Under the pieces are notes generated by a model, which made no database searches, was not told the origin of the DNA, and saw only the letters and a program-made list of their open reading frames with translations. The translations under genes and the position numbers were made by a program. Below, one piece after another: positions 41,049 to 51,741 of a DNA stretch of 64,000 nt. The stretch is from Ianthella basta (Eukaryota; Porifera; Demospongiae; Verongiida; Ianthellidae): the NCBI GenBank assembly GCA_964019415.1, contig OZ025869.1, positions 9,849,714 through 9,913,713 of the forward strand, read 5' to 3'. Within the stretch, counting starts at the first letter, position 1, and the number at the start of each line of letters is the position of its first letter.

Positions 41049-41521
41049 TCAACTTGGGGGCCTTACACAATCTCTGTTAAACAATTATTGTGTCATTGCA
41101 TCCTTTTTCCACGTGCACTGTTCATTGGCTGTAATTCCTCAGTATGCAATGTAACCCTGTATGCACAATTATCTATTTCTTTGCTTTTCATTAATATAGA
41201 TAGATTTGGTAGTTTAATACATGCATTTGTACACACATGCACACTGTTGTATATGACAATCAATTCTGTGCTTCATTTGCTAAATAATAAAAATGTATAT
41301 ATATGTAAGCTACACATGACGTGCACAGACCAATATGAAAAATAAAAAATAAAATTAAAATTGGACCTCCCTCCCCTATCTTATGATCACTGTCGGACGA
41401 TAAACAAGTATTATATTTTACTTGGCCTAAGTGGCGTTATTGTAGCTTAAAGAGAAGCTGAGATATAGCTTACGATACTGAAGGCGGCGCGAAGTGTTTC
41501 CGGAAATCCCCGCCCCCACCT
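41049..41521. other. 3' part and right TIR of the 6.3-kb element
   Basis: AT-rich, with AATAAA-like sites near 41340-41350 that could be polyadenylation signals, followed by the right terminal repeat (TTTCCGGAAATCCCCGCC). Confidence 0.6.
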
Positions 41522-42218
41522 TACTCTAACACAAGATCTGTAGCCTATAACGCTTTCATCCACTGAAAACATTTGTGTCCCGCCATTTCTATGCTGTAAC
41601 ATACCATTGCAGAAGTTTGGGCACGAGTCGATCCGTATGCCACCAGACGCATCCTGATCCATAAAATAGGATCATTTTTAAACAGTTCTCAATTATACAT
41701 TATCAACCGCGAAGTTCCCAATTCCCGATCAATGACTTACGTTCTCCACTGAAGCCGTTCCCTGCCATGCCAGATTACCAAAAGTGAACAATATTCAGCT
41801 GATTAGGTTGTCATGTCGACTTGGCAGAACCACGTGTCTGTGGCAGAACATTACGTCATGCCCATACACACGGCCGTATTGCTTTTGTATACGGATCTGT
41901 TCCGTATACGGACCGGATGTGTAGGTTACAGTTTGGGCCACATCTGTGGACGGTCCGATACAGAAGCGATTGCCCGCCCTCCCGATAACAACTGTTGGCA
42001 TCGGAAGCGGATCGACTAGATAACGGTTCGAGACGGCTCCAGAACAGATCGTGAACAGATGTGATTATATCGCCGGTCGTTTCCAGTTGTAACTATGTTC
42101 ACCGGCTCTTGCGCACTCACTTCAATCGTTTATAGCTACTGTAACATGAATCAATCTTCAAACAAAACGAAAATCAGTTACAAGTAAGTGAAGTACATGA
42201 GGGTGGTTACAGTTTATG

Positions 42219-43237
42219 TTAGTAATACAGGCAGAAACGGTTGAGGACGAAAACTTCGTTGTTGCAGTCATGCACAAAAGAAACTGACCCTGTTAGTTCT
42301 GCTTCTTCCCTCTCCACTCTGTGGACACTTGTAGCCTCTTTAAAAGCACAACCCCTGCCACATGAGTGTACAAGGAAACTTCGCTTACAATAGTTGCTGC
42401 AGCCACTGAACACAAGTCCAAGGACAGGTGGTCCTTTAACTTGGAGGTCCTGCCTGCAAGCTTGACTGCTAGCTACATCTCCCACCTTAATGGCTCTCTG
42501 CGACTGAACATATTAAGACAGTGTAGCAGAAACAGACATTGCTCACATGTAACCATATAAGCACATGCACAATTGCCACAAACTGCACAGGCATGGGTAC
42601 CTTTCTCAGCGCTCCGTGCTTATAGATACTCCTAGCCACAAATGATGGCATTGTTGTGCCGAAGAGAAAGTGCTGGACTTGTGTTGTAGCTAGAAGGTCT
42701 GATAAGCCCTTGCCTGTTTGCCTGCATCACACAGAAAGATATACATGCACACAGACTGCAAGATGAACAGCCATGATGCTACACTTGAGCAATACACACG
42801 TATGTGCATACTTGATATTGCATACCTTCCAGTCACATCAACCTGCCCCATGGAAAGGTGTGAAATGGTGCTGATGGTGGAGAAAGTGCCTGCGATGTCC
42901 TGGCTTGGTGCTTGCCGATTACCATGCACATTGAACTTATACGCACCATTCCATTAAAGGATTCACATCTGGATAATACAAAACATACATTATTACACAC
43001 ATCAGAGCAAACTGTTGTGCATAGCAAGGTATATTATCCAGGTAGTGCATTGGAGTTGTGTACCTCTCGGTGTTGTAGTTGACTGTGGGGCCAAAATCGA
43101 GCATATTCTCAAGCAAGTGGAACAGTAGGTGTACCTTAAGTTTCTTCTCCATCTCCGGAGCAGCACGCTTAACGCAGTCGACAAAGTGTTGTATGAGCAG
43201 TCTTGGATACAGTGGTGGAGTAACACATACTGAACAC
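42219..43237 (-). pseudogene. Plavaka-like gene, C-terminal part
   Basis: Exon 43237-43044 (acceptor GTTTTCAG, donor GTACAC) reads VTPPLYPRLLIQHFVDCVKR, then KLKVHLLFHLLENMLDFGP and TVNYNTER. The next exon starts at 42968 with CESFNGMVR and, after a frame change, NRQAPSQDIAGTFS. The order KxHLLxHL..FGP..NTERxESFN..NRxAPSxDIA is the signature I associate with Plavaka-type transposases. A possible last exon is 42485-42219. It is broken. Confidence 0.55.
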
Positions 43238-43588
43238 CTGAAAACACATAGGAAGTCGGCCTGTATTCAGCACATTAAACATAGGTTTGCAGTGTGCAGA
43301 ACTTCCACTAACCACAGAACTGGCATTTACAAGGAATTTAGCTCTAACCTTCATTAATCAATTAGGATTCATAGCTGTCATTGCATCCTCTTCTGCACTG
43401 GAAGATTATGCACTCTCGGGGACATCTACCAGAGCATCTACTGGATCGAATCCTGTTGGTCTGGCTTATTGCTATCGACATCTGAATCCGAGTCAACGTC
43501 GTGATCTCCTTTCTCTACCATTGTGCTAGGGTCTCTAGAGTCAGGCTCACTGACAGACTCATCCATTGCTGCCTCGCTCTCTTCAAGA

Positions 43589-43735
43589 CTAGCTATATTC
43601 CGCTGCCCTCTCCATGATGTCCTTCATTTCCAAATGCTTCTTGGTTCTGAAGTGGCGCAGTAGGTGCCGTTCTTGGTTAAACTGCACGCCGCAGACATCG
43701 CAAGGGAAGAGCGCATCGTTTGAAGATCCCGCCAT
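43589..43735 (-). CDS. Plavaka-like gene, N-terminal C2H2 zinc-finger exon
   Basis: A 48-codon frame from ATG 43735: MAGSSNDALFPCDVCGVQF, then NQERHLLRHFRTKKHLEM. This is a C2H2 finger (C-x2-C-x12-H-x5-H). An N-terminal C2H2 finger is typical of Plavaka-type transposase genes. It reaches a stop at 43589, so a splice before that is likely. Confidence 0.65.
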   Translation of the reverse strand: MAGSSNDALFPCDVCGVQFNQERHLLRHFRTKKHLEMKDIMERAAEYS

Positions 43736-43964
43736 TTGGGCCGAGGCGCTTGCGGTTGGATCGGTTTCGTACGGATCCGTGCAATACTCCGAATCGCACT
43801 AAACAACATACAATTGTAACCGATGGTAACTGCACAATTGTAAACCATCGTAAGCACGAACCGATAGTTAACGGATCCGTACACGACCCGAGCCGTATCC
43901 TATATTCCTACAACCGTGAACGGATACGGACATTTTTGGCCGTGTAACACGATGTAGGGCTGAG

Positions 43965-44040
43965 TCAGCAAGCGCGCCGGGGCGCCCTAGTCTAGCCAGC
44001 TAGACCATAGACCCTACAACAGCTAGACTAGGGGCGCCCC
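43965..44040. repeat. GC-rich hairpin present only in R1
   Basis: GGGGCGCCCTAGTCTAGC pairs with GCTAGACTAGGGGCGCCCC around a loop of about 26 bases. R2 has only GCCGGGGGCGCCCCGAAGGC at the same place (about 58005-58025). Either one arm was gained in R1 or the hairpin collapsed in R2. Confidence 0.75.
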
Positions 44041-46705
44041 GAATGCGCGTGTTGTGCCGCAAAACGGAACAGCGCGTTTCACTCGGAATTCCGTATTCTA
44101 CAGCGCGTTGGCTGACCGTCTGTCGCTGTGTTGCAGAATGCTGAGGCACAGACTGACTGTCGCACACTGGGGAGACTACTTCAGTTGTTCGTGTAACGCT
44201 CTGCAACCGTTTTGAAGAAACTGGCATTAGCCCAGCCTCGTGGTGTCAATTGTCTTTTCGCCTCCCAGCCAGCTTGCAGCTTAGAGCACCGGTCCGGAAG
44301 AACTGAAGCAGTACAGTGCATAGTGCTTAGGGTAATACCATTGACTGACGTCAGCAGTGGGATGTCCGGAGTGGATCAGTGAAGTTAGTGTGAAGTGTCT
44401 ATTCAGGTGTATTGGCCTTTATGGTGAAGTAGCCATGCATCTGTGTCTCTGTCTCACTTGTTTCCTTGTGCATAGCTAGCTACAGTGTATACATACACAG
44501 TGCATGCAAGTGTATAATTAGCTACACAACAGTGGTACTATGATTACTGCCTAGTTACAGTTGTGTGATGTTTTCACAGTTTTACTCAGTCGTGACTCAA
44601 TTAATGCAGCATGTGTATTAAACACCTGCACAGTTTGACCTACTCATTCCCCACTTGCAATGAGTAGCTAATGTCTCAGATTTACTGCATGGGTCCCAAT
44701 AAACGGTTCTTGAGCAATGCTGAACAGGTGACACACATACAGCTGACAACACGTTAGTTTGAGTGCAGATCAAAAGGCATGACTGTAAACCAGTCATACC
44801 TCAAAGCAGTGACTCTCACAATGTGCATTCATGTTGACCTTTAATGTGTTTGTGTGATGTCAGTTTTGATCCTCTCTTGTACGTCTTCAAGGAAGTTAGG
44901 GTTTTCACCTTTTGGCTTGCTGTAAAGCGTTACCTTATTTAGTATGTTTTCTGGATCCAAGGCTTTCTGTGTTACTTTGTACTAACCTTTAGATTTAGCT
45001 TTGTTTTACCTATGATTTAGTTTTGCATATTAATTAAGTGCTTTCACTTTTGCTTGAATGTATAGTTTGAACTATAGCTCTGTAACCATAGTTGAGATCA
45101 CGTTTGCCACTGTTTTGTATTTGAGTGGCTCTTGTGAGCAGTTGAGCGAGCAGAGCGAGATTGAGACATTTCCCTGTACGTGAGGCCCTTGTGGTTACTG
45201 TTCGGCTAGAGGCGCTTGACAAGGTCATATAGAAAGTGTCCCTTCACAATGGCCGAGGCAATGTGGCTATTTAGCTAGTCATTCTCCATCCTACCTTTCA
45301 ACTCCATCTGAAGCATGGCAAGACCAGGTGGCTATGGGGTAGCTATGTTTGGCTGTGCAGAGATGAGGTCACTTGTCAACAACTTCACAATCGTATCAAA
45401 CTATTGAGCAACTCTGTTAAGCCACCTTTGGTACACGAGCACGTCGAGTTCCCTAATTCATACGTACACGGCTCAGTAAAGAGATGGGCTGCACCGTATA
45501 CCCATCAAGGATTGAGGCGCTTAGTAAGATGTCCATAAGCGCCCAAATATATAATTATGGAATTAGATCACGAGACTAAGCACGCGGTGACCCGCCCCTT
45601 GACCCTGACGTAATGGGAATCTTGAAGGGGAATCTCTGACTACTCGGAACCGCAGAAGCATGGCGAGTAGCAATTTTTCTCCAGGTAAACTGTGACTCAT
45701 AGCGAAATGATAAGGCGCCTAATTGTTACCTTTGATGGGAACACTTGTGATGGTTTGGGAATTGTTGCATATTCTAAGGTAGAACGGAGCATTCACTCTA
45801 ACAAATCATAAGCGATACTTTACGGATGGCTATCTTCAATGTTTTGGAATGCGTATTACGGATCAACTGGACAAAACGGACGTTCCTGTAGCGCCTATTA
45901 CGTTTTTATGTTGAAAGGGCCTAATCCCTAACTAGTGTACGTGCAATAAGCGCCTCAGATGAAAGAGTGTTGATTCTCTTCAGTCCATCCTCATTGCTAA
46001 TGCAGATACCCTAAGATACCCTGCTCTAAGTATCACCATGTCAAGTCCAGATTAAGTGTAAAGGGCGCAGACATCCAGAGTGCAGTGTTGTGATACAATG
46101 AGGTAATGGGGGCGACATGCAGTGATCCACTTCTTTTAGTCTGCCTCTGTCTAGGATAGCCAACTGCTATTCTTCTGATAAACATGTCCCTTGTACCAGA
46201 TGACAGATCATGTGCTGTTGCTGTTCGTGAAGAATGTTTGCCATGAGTGGCACTTAGTGTAGTTGTGTGGTGGAGTGGCGGCCTGTACAAAGGAGACGCA
46301 GTTTAGGATGAAGTCTGGCTCGAGTCACTGTGAAAGGGGCCTTGAGTAGTTGCCAGAAGGAGAAGTTGGCAGATATCCTCCAAGGCATTTTCTTCAATCA
46401 TCACTGCGGGTCCAGGAGTGCTAGACTGCTTGTGGACCAGTAAAGCGAATGTTAACCCAGTCACTATTTGTGCCAAGTGATGATGGCAGCATATAGAAAT
46501 GGAGGCAGGAACAGGTGGTGGTCGGCTAAATGAGACTTGGCTAAATTTGCTCTCATCCTAACAAATTCAATGAAGACTGCCTCACAGCATTGCATGCTGC
46601 AGTAACAGTTATGACGAGTGACGATAACATTGCTGTGTGCAGTTAAATGTTTGTATCATTGTTTTGTTAGAAGCATCGTCCTTTACACCAGCTAGAGTAA
46701 GTTGT
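44041..46705. other. Duplicated non-coding stretch of R1
   Basis: Matches about 58025-60682 almost base for base. No gene was recognised. The frames that are open are not shared well enough, or lack motifs, to support a call. Confidence 0.5.
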
Positions 46706-47065
46706 CACTTGATTCCGTTCCATTGTGCGATCGAGATTCATTCGAGGACGCTAGTTTCTAATGGCATGTACATATGTAGCCCTAGGTGGTGTAGTAGGTG
46801 TAGGTGTAGTAGTGTAGGTGGTTAGCTGGAAGCAGGTTGATTATAGAAACTAGTGTATGTGAACAATATGTATGTGTCATTGATTGCTGAAACTAAGTTC
46901 CATTGTTGGCCTTGTGTACATTAAGGATATGAAAATGTCTATTACTGTGGAACCATGTGAAGAACATCCTTTTGAGTGTGTCATTTGCATCCCTGTGGGT
47001 CTCAGACAATATTTTTATTGTGCAATGCTGTGTGATTGTGTTTGGTGAATTTGTACCAAATGCAG

Positions 47066-47223
47066 GAGTTGAATTAGATGATGTTATCTTTGCCATTGCA
47101 TCTGATGTTGGCCGACACTGGAAGTCGCTGGTAGACCTTCTGGGGATGGACGCACGAAGGGATGTGCAGAGAATCCAACATGAGTGTTCCAAGGCTCAGG
47201 AAGGATCTTCTAGTATGAATCAG
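47066..47223 (+). CDS. Plus-strand gene, death domain exon 1
   Basis: Phase 1 to 0. It reads ELDDVIFAIASDVGRHWKSL, then VDLLGMDARRDVQRIQHEC. The A..D-V-G..W..L...LGM pattern is the first half of a death domain with the conserved tryptophan. Acceptor AAATGCAG, donor GTAATT. Together with the next exon it forms one 102-codon 1-1 module. No other exon of this gene was found. It is on the opposite strand to genes alpha to delta. Confidence 0.75.
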
Positions 47224-47866
47224 GTAATTTGTTTGTCCCTCAAGGTCTATCTCCTCTGTTGTTTTCCTGCCTCCATTAAAGAAGGCAGGTGTCAAGACAT
47301 AGAAAAGTTTCCTTCTCGTCACTTCTGTCGTCGTTGTAGTCGCAGAGGCTCTTCCCATGTCGATGACTGCAGTATGTCAAGGTCACGATGGCAATTACTG
47401 TACGTCAGCGTATTTGTAGTGTAACCGACGAATTGTAACATTATCGCATTCATTACCGTCAGTTTGTTGTGGTGTGACGACAGCCTTTGCCCTTTGTGTT
47501 GTGACGTGACTGGCAACATGAACGCGTTATGCCAGTTAATGCACTGATATTCAAACTGTGTGCAATGGTTTACCCAATGACTGAGTAGCCAATCTGTGGG
47601 ACAGCTGCCTTCTGTTCATGTACATACATTGCAGTGTTTGTTGAAGTAGTATGCCAAGGCTGCAGATGGTGTGTGCTTCCTGCGTGTTTTTATGCAACTT
47701 CTATTTTACTGCTCTTCCTTTCTTGTATTCTTTATTTTGTATGTGAGTCCCATGCATTTTGTCCGCTGTTTGTTGTTTTGTACTTTATCTGCAGCGTCTG
47801 CCATTGTTTACAAACCTTTTTAGCGTAGACGTGTACCAGTGATTGTATTGCTTTCCTGTTCTTCAG

Positions 47867-48014
47867 AGGTGTGCAGAACACATGTTTGCTTTGTGGAGGT
47901 CTCGTCTTGCCCAGAGTGGAGTTCCTGACCGTCAGGCAGCAGACAGCCTGATATTCGCACTACAGACCATTCCCCAACTTGCTCACCTTGCTGACAAGTG
48001 CAAAGATATGCTTG
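47867..48014 (+). CDS. Plus-strand gene, death domain exon 2
   Basis: Phase 0 to 1. It reads RCAEHMFALWRSRLAQSGV, then ADSLIFALQTIPQLAHLAD, the second half of the death domain (helices 4-6). Acceptor CTGTTCTTCAG, donor GTAAGG. The phase fits exon 1 exactly. Confidence 0.75.
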
Positions 48015-48087
48015 GTAAGGTGATGCATATTGGCAGCTCATGACATGGAACACATTGGGTATTTCTATTGGATGCAAACTGTACTAA

Positions 48088-48819
48088 ACACCCCTTTTAC
48101 GTGGAGTAATCTGGATTGAATCCGGATCAAGCTCAGTCCAGATGAAATAGGGTTTTGTGTTCACATGGTGCTACGTACTTTGGCATGAAAAACTGGTGTG
48201 ACACACCGTTTCCTTGGCAACGCAGCACATATAGAGGCGCGTGATTTAATCAAGGGAGGTCTACTCCTGGAAGATAGTGAAGAGCTGTCTAGAAGAACAG
48301 GTGAATTGACGACTGCTTGCATTTCCAGTACGGAATGGATTTCAAAGAACCGTTTAAAGCTCATGTATTCCTCGTTGTCGCTGTCCAAGCCCACGACGCT
48401 CTTACGAAGCTTGTCTGTCTCGTCCTTACACTGCTCCTTGAGCTGCTTGATCTTGGTTGCAACTTGCTGCAAGGTACGCTTGAAATTGTGTTTCCTCAAG
48501 TCATTAGCCAACCACTGCCATACTGGTTTCTTTCTATAAGTGCCAATTAGCTCATGCTGAATGGCTTGGTCGCTCCACAGAGCCAGCAAACAGGAAATTT
48601 CATTGTTGCTCTGCTTTTTTGCGATGAACCTAGTAGACTACATTTCTAATCCGGATTAACTCATGCATGTGAACACACTAATCCAGGTTGAAATACATAG
48701 AACAGTCAATGGATGTTAAAACCTCTGAATAGGGGACATGTCGTACCTAGCGTCAATCTCTACTGTTCTATTTCAACCTGGATTGAATCTGGATTGGCGC
48801 ATCCATGTAAAGGGGGTGT
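48088..48819 (-). mobile_element. PIF/Harbinger-type mini-element carrying only its Myb/SANT-like gene
   Basis: The ends are ACACCCCTTTTACGTGGA and, read inward from the right, ACACCCCCTTTACATGGA. Subterminal CTGGATTGAATCCGGAT motifs appear on both sides. TAA lies at both borders, within one base of symmetry, which fits the 3-base duplications of this superfamily. At 732 bases it holds the DNA-binding partner gene but no DDE transposase. Confidence 0.75.
48161..48589 (-). CDS. Myb/SANT-like DNA-binding protein of Harbinger type
   Basis: The frame reads SCLLALWSDQAIQHELIG, then WQWLANDLRKHNFKRTLQQV and ATKIKQLKEQCKDETDKLRK. Conserved W residues in three-helix spacing followed by a K-rich helix are typical of the Myb-like protein that accompanies Harbinger transposases. 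The open frame continues upstream of 48589 to a stop near 48650 without an ATG. The start has therefore been lost or lies in another exon. Confidence 0.75.
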   Translation of the reverse strand: MLALWSDQAIQHELIGTYRKKPVWQWLANDLRKHNFKRTLQQVATKIKQLKEQCKDETDKLRKSVVGLDSDNEEYMSFKRFFEIHSVLEMQAVVNSPVLLDSSSLSSRSRPPLIKSRASICAALPRKRCVTPVFHAKVRSTM

Positions 48820-49131
48820 AACAGTACAGTAGAGGCATCCTGTCATTTGCTCAACCAACAAGGGTATTACCTCAGAAAATGTTGTTTTCCAGTCATGATT
48901 GTGAAAGTATGTATTTCCATTTCTATACTCTGTTGAGTATGTACGTAAGTGTAGGATAGTGAATTTACTCAGAATCAACTGAATTTCATGGTAATCCCCA
49001 TGTTTTTGTTCACAAGCAGCTGGTGTTTAATAACCTGCCAGTTGATTGTAAATGACGGTCATTGAATGTTAAAACCTCTGAATAGGGGACATGTACCTAG
49101 TGTCAATCTCTACTGTTCTATTTCATTTGGT
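48718..49131 (+). repeat. 60-base sequence repeated inside and outside the Harbinger element
   Basis: GTTAAAACCTCTGAATAGGG, then GACATG, and GTCAATCTCTACTGTTCTA follow each other at 48718-48779 (inside the element) and at 49072-49131 (outside). The copies are about 95% alike by eye. Local duplication or gene conversion is likely. Confidence 0.7.
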
Positions 49132-49536
49132 AGAAGCTTGTCCAGTTGGGTATTATCATCACAGGGTAATCAATGGAGTTAACCAACCAAGGGTTTTGGT
49201 TTCACCAAACATTTTGGCAGCTTGCCTTAACAGGATAGTGGTGGGGTTCTGTTTCATTGGCTCGACTTTCACGCTTCCGTAGGTCTGAAAGGCCAGACAT
49301 CACAAGCTGAAATGGATGAGAAATTGGTCCTAACTGGTGATTCTGGAATGTTTGTAAGTTCATTATTATTTGACGTGCATGCCCATGGAATTTGACTGCA
49401 TCTTTTGGAGGAGCGCTACTCACTGCAAACGATCCAGTGAATGTATATGAGACTGTTGTCTGTCTCTTTAATTTGATATGCAAATTGCACAGCTGTGCTG
49501 AGTTGTGTGTTGTAGTAGTGTCTTGTCAGTTACAGC

Positions 49537-49914
49537 ATGTGACAATATAACATTAATGTTCCGTTTTTAAAAAACGCTATTTTTAAAAAACAACGTTTTT
49601 AAACGGATCAATCGTTTCTGTTCTATGGACCATGGAACTGGTACGGTGTAATACGCTACAGTTCTGAACAGTTTTGTGACGACATTATAGAAGAAAATGG
49701 AGGGCAGAAGCAGGTCGGCTATACAAGGGTAACGGTTGGGAACAATTTGAATGGCCACTGAGCGATTTATCCCTAGCCGCCTGCCACTCTGAGGCTCCTG
49801 GTGATTGTCTATACGTTCTGTAGAATGAAACATAGTATGCACTGTATAACGGTTAAATCATTCCGTTTAAACGGAACTAAAATGGAACGGAATGTTAACG
49901 TTATATTGTCACAT
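49537..49914. mobile_element. 378-base TIR mini-element
   Basis: ATGTGACAATATAAC and its complement close the element. Inside the arms are ATTCCGTT/AACGGAAT and TTTAAACGGA motifs. No gene. Confidence 0.75.
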
Positions 49915-49966
49915 ACTGTAATTTACTGTTGGACAGCACATGTAAAGAATAATTGCACTGATTTCT

Positions 49967-50166
49967 NNNNNNNNNNNNNNNNNNNNNNNNNNNNNNNNNN
50001 NNNNNNNNNNNNNNNNNNNNNNNNNNNNNNNNNNNNNNNNNNNNNNNNNNNNNNNNNNNNNNNNNNNNNNNNNNNNNNNNNNNNNNNNNNNNNNNNNNNN
50101 NNNNNNNNNNNNNNNNNNNNNNNNNNNNNNNNNNNNNNNNNNNNNNNNNNNNNNNNNNNNNNNNNN
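49967..50166. other. Assembly gap
   Basis: Exactly 200 N. The true length is unknown, and the frames that span it are meaningless. Confidence 1.
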
Positions 50167-50333
50167 TCCTTCCACTAAGAGGGTGACTACCGAAATAGAC
50201 ACCACATTCTAGTGTCTCCTGTCAGCAACCTTACCTGGTCTTCTGGTGGTGCCCAAGGAATATAAAAACTGTTGAAGTTTGAGTAAAGTATCACACGTCA
50301 TTCTCACTGTAGCATAAGCCTAAACAAACTGCA

Positions 50334-51741
50334 CAGGGTAGTTATACCAGGAAACCTGTACTTTAGGTGAAAGGTGTGGATAACCGCTAAATTCCTTGCA
50401 TTAACAGTTTCGGAGGGAGAAACTTAGTGATGTCACGAATGACATCACTGATGTCACAAGTGACATCACTAAGCTAGAGCCTACGCAACAGACCAGCACT
50501 CAGCTAGAGTGCTCATACAATAGACCAAAACGCAGCTAGAGTGCTTATACAACACACCAGCACTTCGAAGTACTCACAAAACAGACTAGCCCTATGCTAG
50601 AGTGCTTACATAGCAGATAAGCACTTGCTACAGTTCTCACACGAGAGTCTTTGCCCAATGAAGTTATTCTCTGTATTCCAGTACTTGTCTACAGCATAAA
50701 TCAAGTTGGTACTGAGTATGTGTAGAGCGAGACAGCGTGTGGAATGAGAAAATGCTTGTGGAGCGAAGCAGCGCGTCGAATGAGACTGTGTTAAATTAGC
50801 TACGTACGTAGCATGTAGAGTGAGACAGCGCGTGGAGAGAGGCAGTGTGTTGAGTAAGGTCGCGTACGGAATGAGGCAGTGTGTGGAGTGAGACAGCGCA
50901 TGGACTAAAACAGCGCGTGGATTGAGGCTGCGTGTGGAGTTAGGCAGCGCGTGGAGGGAGACAACGCGTGAATTGAAGCTGTGCGGTGACTTAGGCAGCG
51001 TGTAATGTGGCACACATGGATGCACCCCAACGTACCTTTACTAAATCATACTCTTTCAGTTTTGTAGGCCTGACAACAATAACAGATACTGTCCCCGATC
51101 TGCTGCACTTCGGTTGACGAGCGGCGTCCTAACTTCCCTTTAACACATTGCTAGTCGAAAACGTAAGTGACGTTTGTTGACGTCATCACAATGGCCGGTT
51201 TGTTGTTCAGGAAATTTTGTATAAAAAACCGGCATACTTAGAGCCCCATCTTGGTGAGTGTGCTGCACATCATCGTGTTTAGTAGTAAATATACCTTCAT
51301 ATTCGACTGAGAACAGAAGTGTGCTGTAGTCTCTTTTCGAGAAAATAACATTTGAACGTGCGAATTGTGGCAAAATTACTACCAAAAAGGTGTTTTTCTT
51401 TATTTTCTCTGCGAACAGATGCATATATGCCCAGTTCTCAGTCGATTCTGAAACTTTACATTTCCCTACACCTAACCAGCGCAGCTACGTGTGTTTCAGG
51501 CGTCGTCTAGATATGCCGGTTTTGCTCTGAATGTCGGCGAGTGTGCCATTTTCAACACCTTCAAACATCTTTATCCAAGCTTTCTCCGTTGCGCCGACTG
51601 ACTTTTCTGATAAAGCTAAGATCATACTTCCTTCTCCTGCCATTCGATTTTCGTAGAATCATTCAGAGAGCGAAAATATAATGTTTCAAAAAGGTGCAAA
51701 TTTAGCGGCCATGTTAGCGGTTTCCAGGTATAACGACCCTG
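50334..51741. mobile_element. 1.4-kb TIR element filled with tandem repeats
   Basis: The ends CAGGGTAGTTATACC and, read inward, CAGGGTCGTTATACC match over about 23 bases. The paralogous copy near 62650 lacks the whole block. A CAGGG start resembles some hAT elements, but the flanking duplication is not clear, so the family is uncertain. Inside are a TGACATCA/TGATGTCA hairpin (about 50425-50467) and two minisatellites. No transposase. Confidence 0.75.
50470..51010. repeat. Two adjoining minisatellites
   Basis: About 50470-50645 holds four or five copies of a roughly 38-40-base unit built on CAGCTAGAGTGCTTA and CAGACCAGCACT. About 50720-51010 holds some 15 copies of an 18-base unit close to GTGGAGTGAGGCAGCGC. 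The minus-strand frame of HSTRCL-like repeats across it is not a gene. Confidence 0.8.

Larger units (their letters stand above)
35244..41521. mobile_element. 6.3-kb pogo-type TIR element carrying two transposase-like gene sets
   Basis: The ends are AGGTAAGGGCGGGGATTTCC and, read inward, AGGTGGGGGCGGGGATTTCC. TA dinucleotides on both sides (35242-35243 and 41522-41523) give the TA duplication typical of Tc1/mariner/pogo elements. The left half carries a pogo-type transposase with a PHD-like finger (35584-37373). The right half carries an unrelated DDE-like gene (38287-41048). No second pair of terminal repeats was seen between them. Both gene sets contain frame breaks, so this copy looks defective. 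The paralogous site in R2 holds a 201-base element at the same TA. Confidence 0.85.
41865..43945 (-). mobile_element. Plavaka-like (CACTA-related) DNA transposon remnant
   Basis: R2 lacks this block: it reads through at about 57960-57985 where R1 has 2.1 kb extra. The ends carry ACACGGCC inverted repeats. Many CGGATCCGTA/CCGTATACGG-type subterminal motifs occur, as expected for CACTA-like elements. A minus-strand gene runs from 43735 to 42219. The exact ends and target-site duplication are not resolved. Confidence 0.6.
31936..46705. repeat. Segmental duplication R1
   Basis: Collinear with R2 (53193-60682). Matching blocks are 31936-32970 with 53193-54248, 32971-35243 with 54852-57418, 41522-41860 with 57620-57985, and 43950-46705 with about 57975-60682. 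Similarity is high throughout, including long non-coding stretches. R1 has extra insertions at 35244-41521 and about 41865-43945. R2 has extra elements at 54336-54849, 55696-56301 and 57419-57619. Confidence 0.9.

Noticed and set aside
49801-50205. Frames crossing the N stretch
   Set aside because: They consist of unknown bases.
50606-51025. 139-residue minus-strand frame with repeated HSTRCL
   Set aside because: It is the translation of an 18-base minisatellite.
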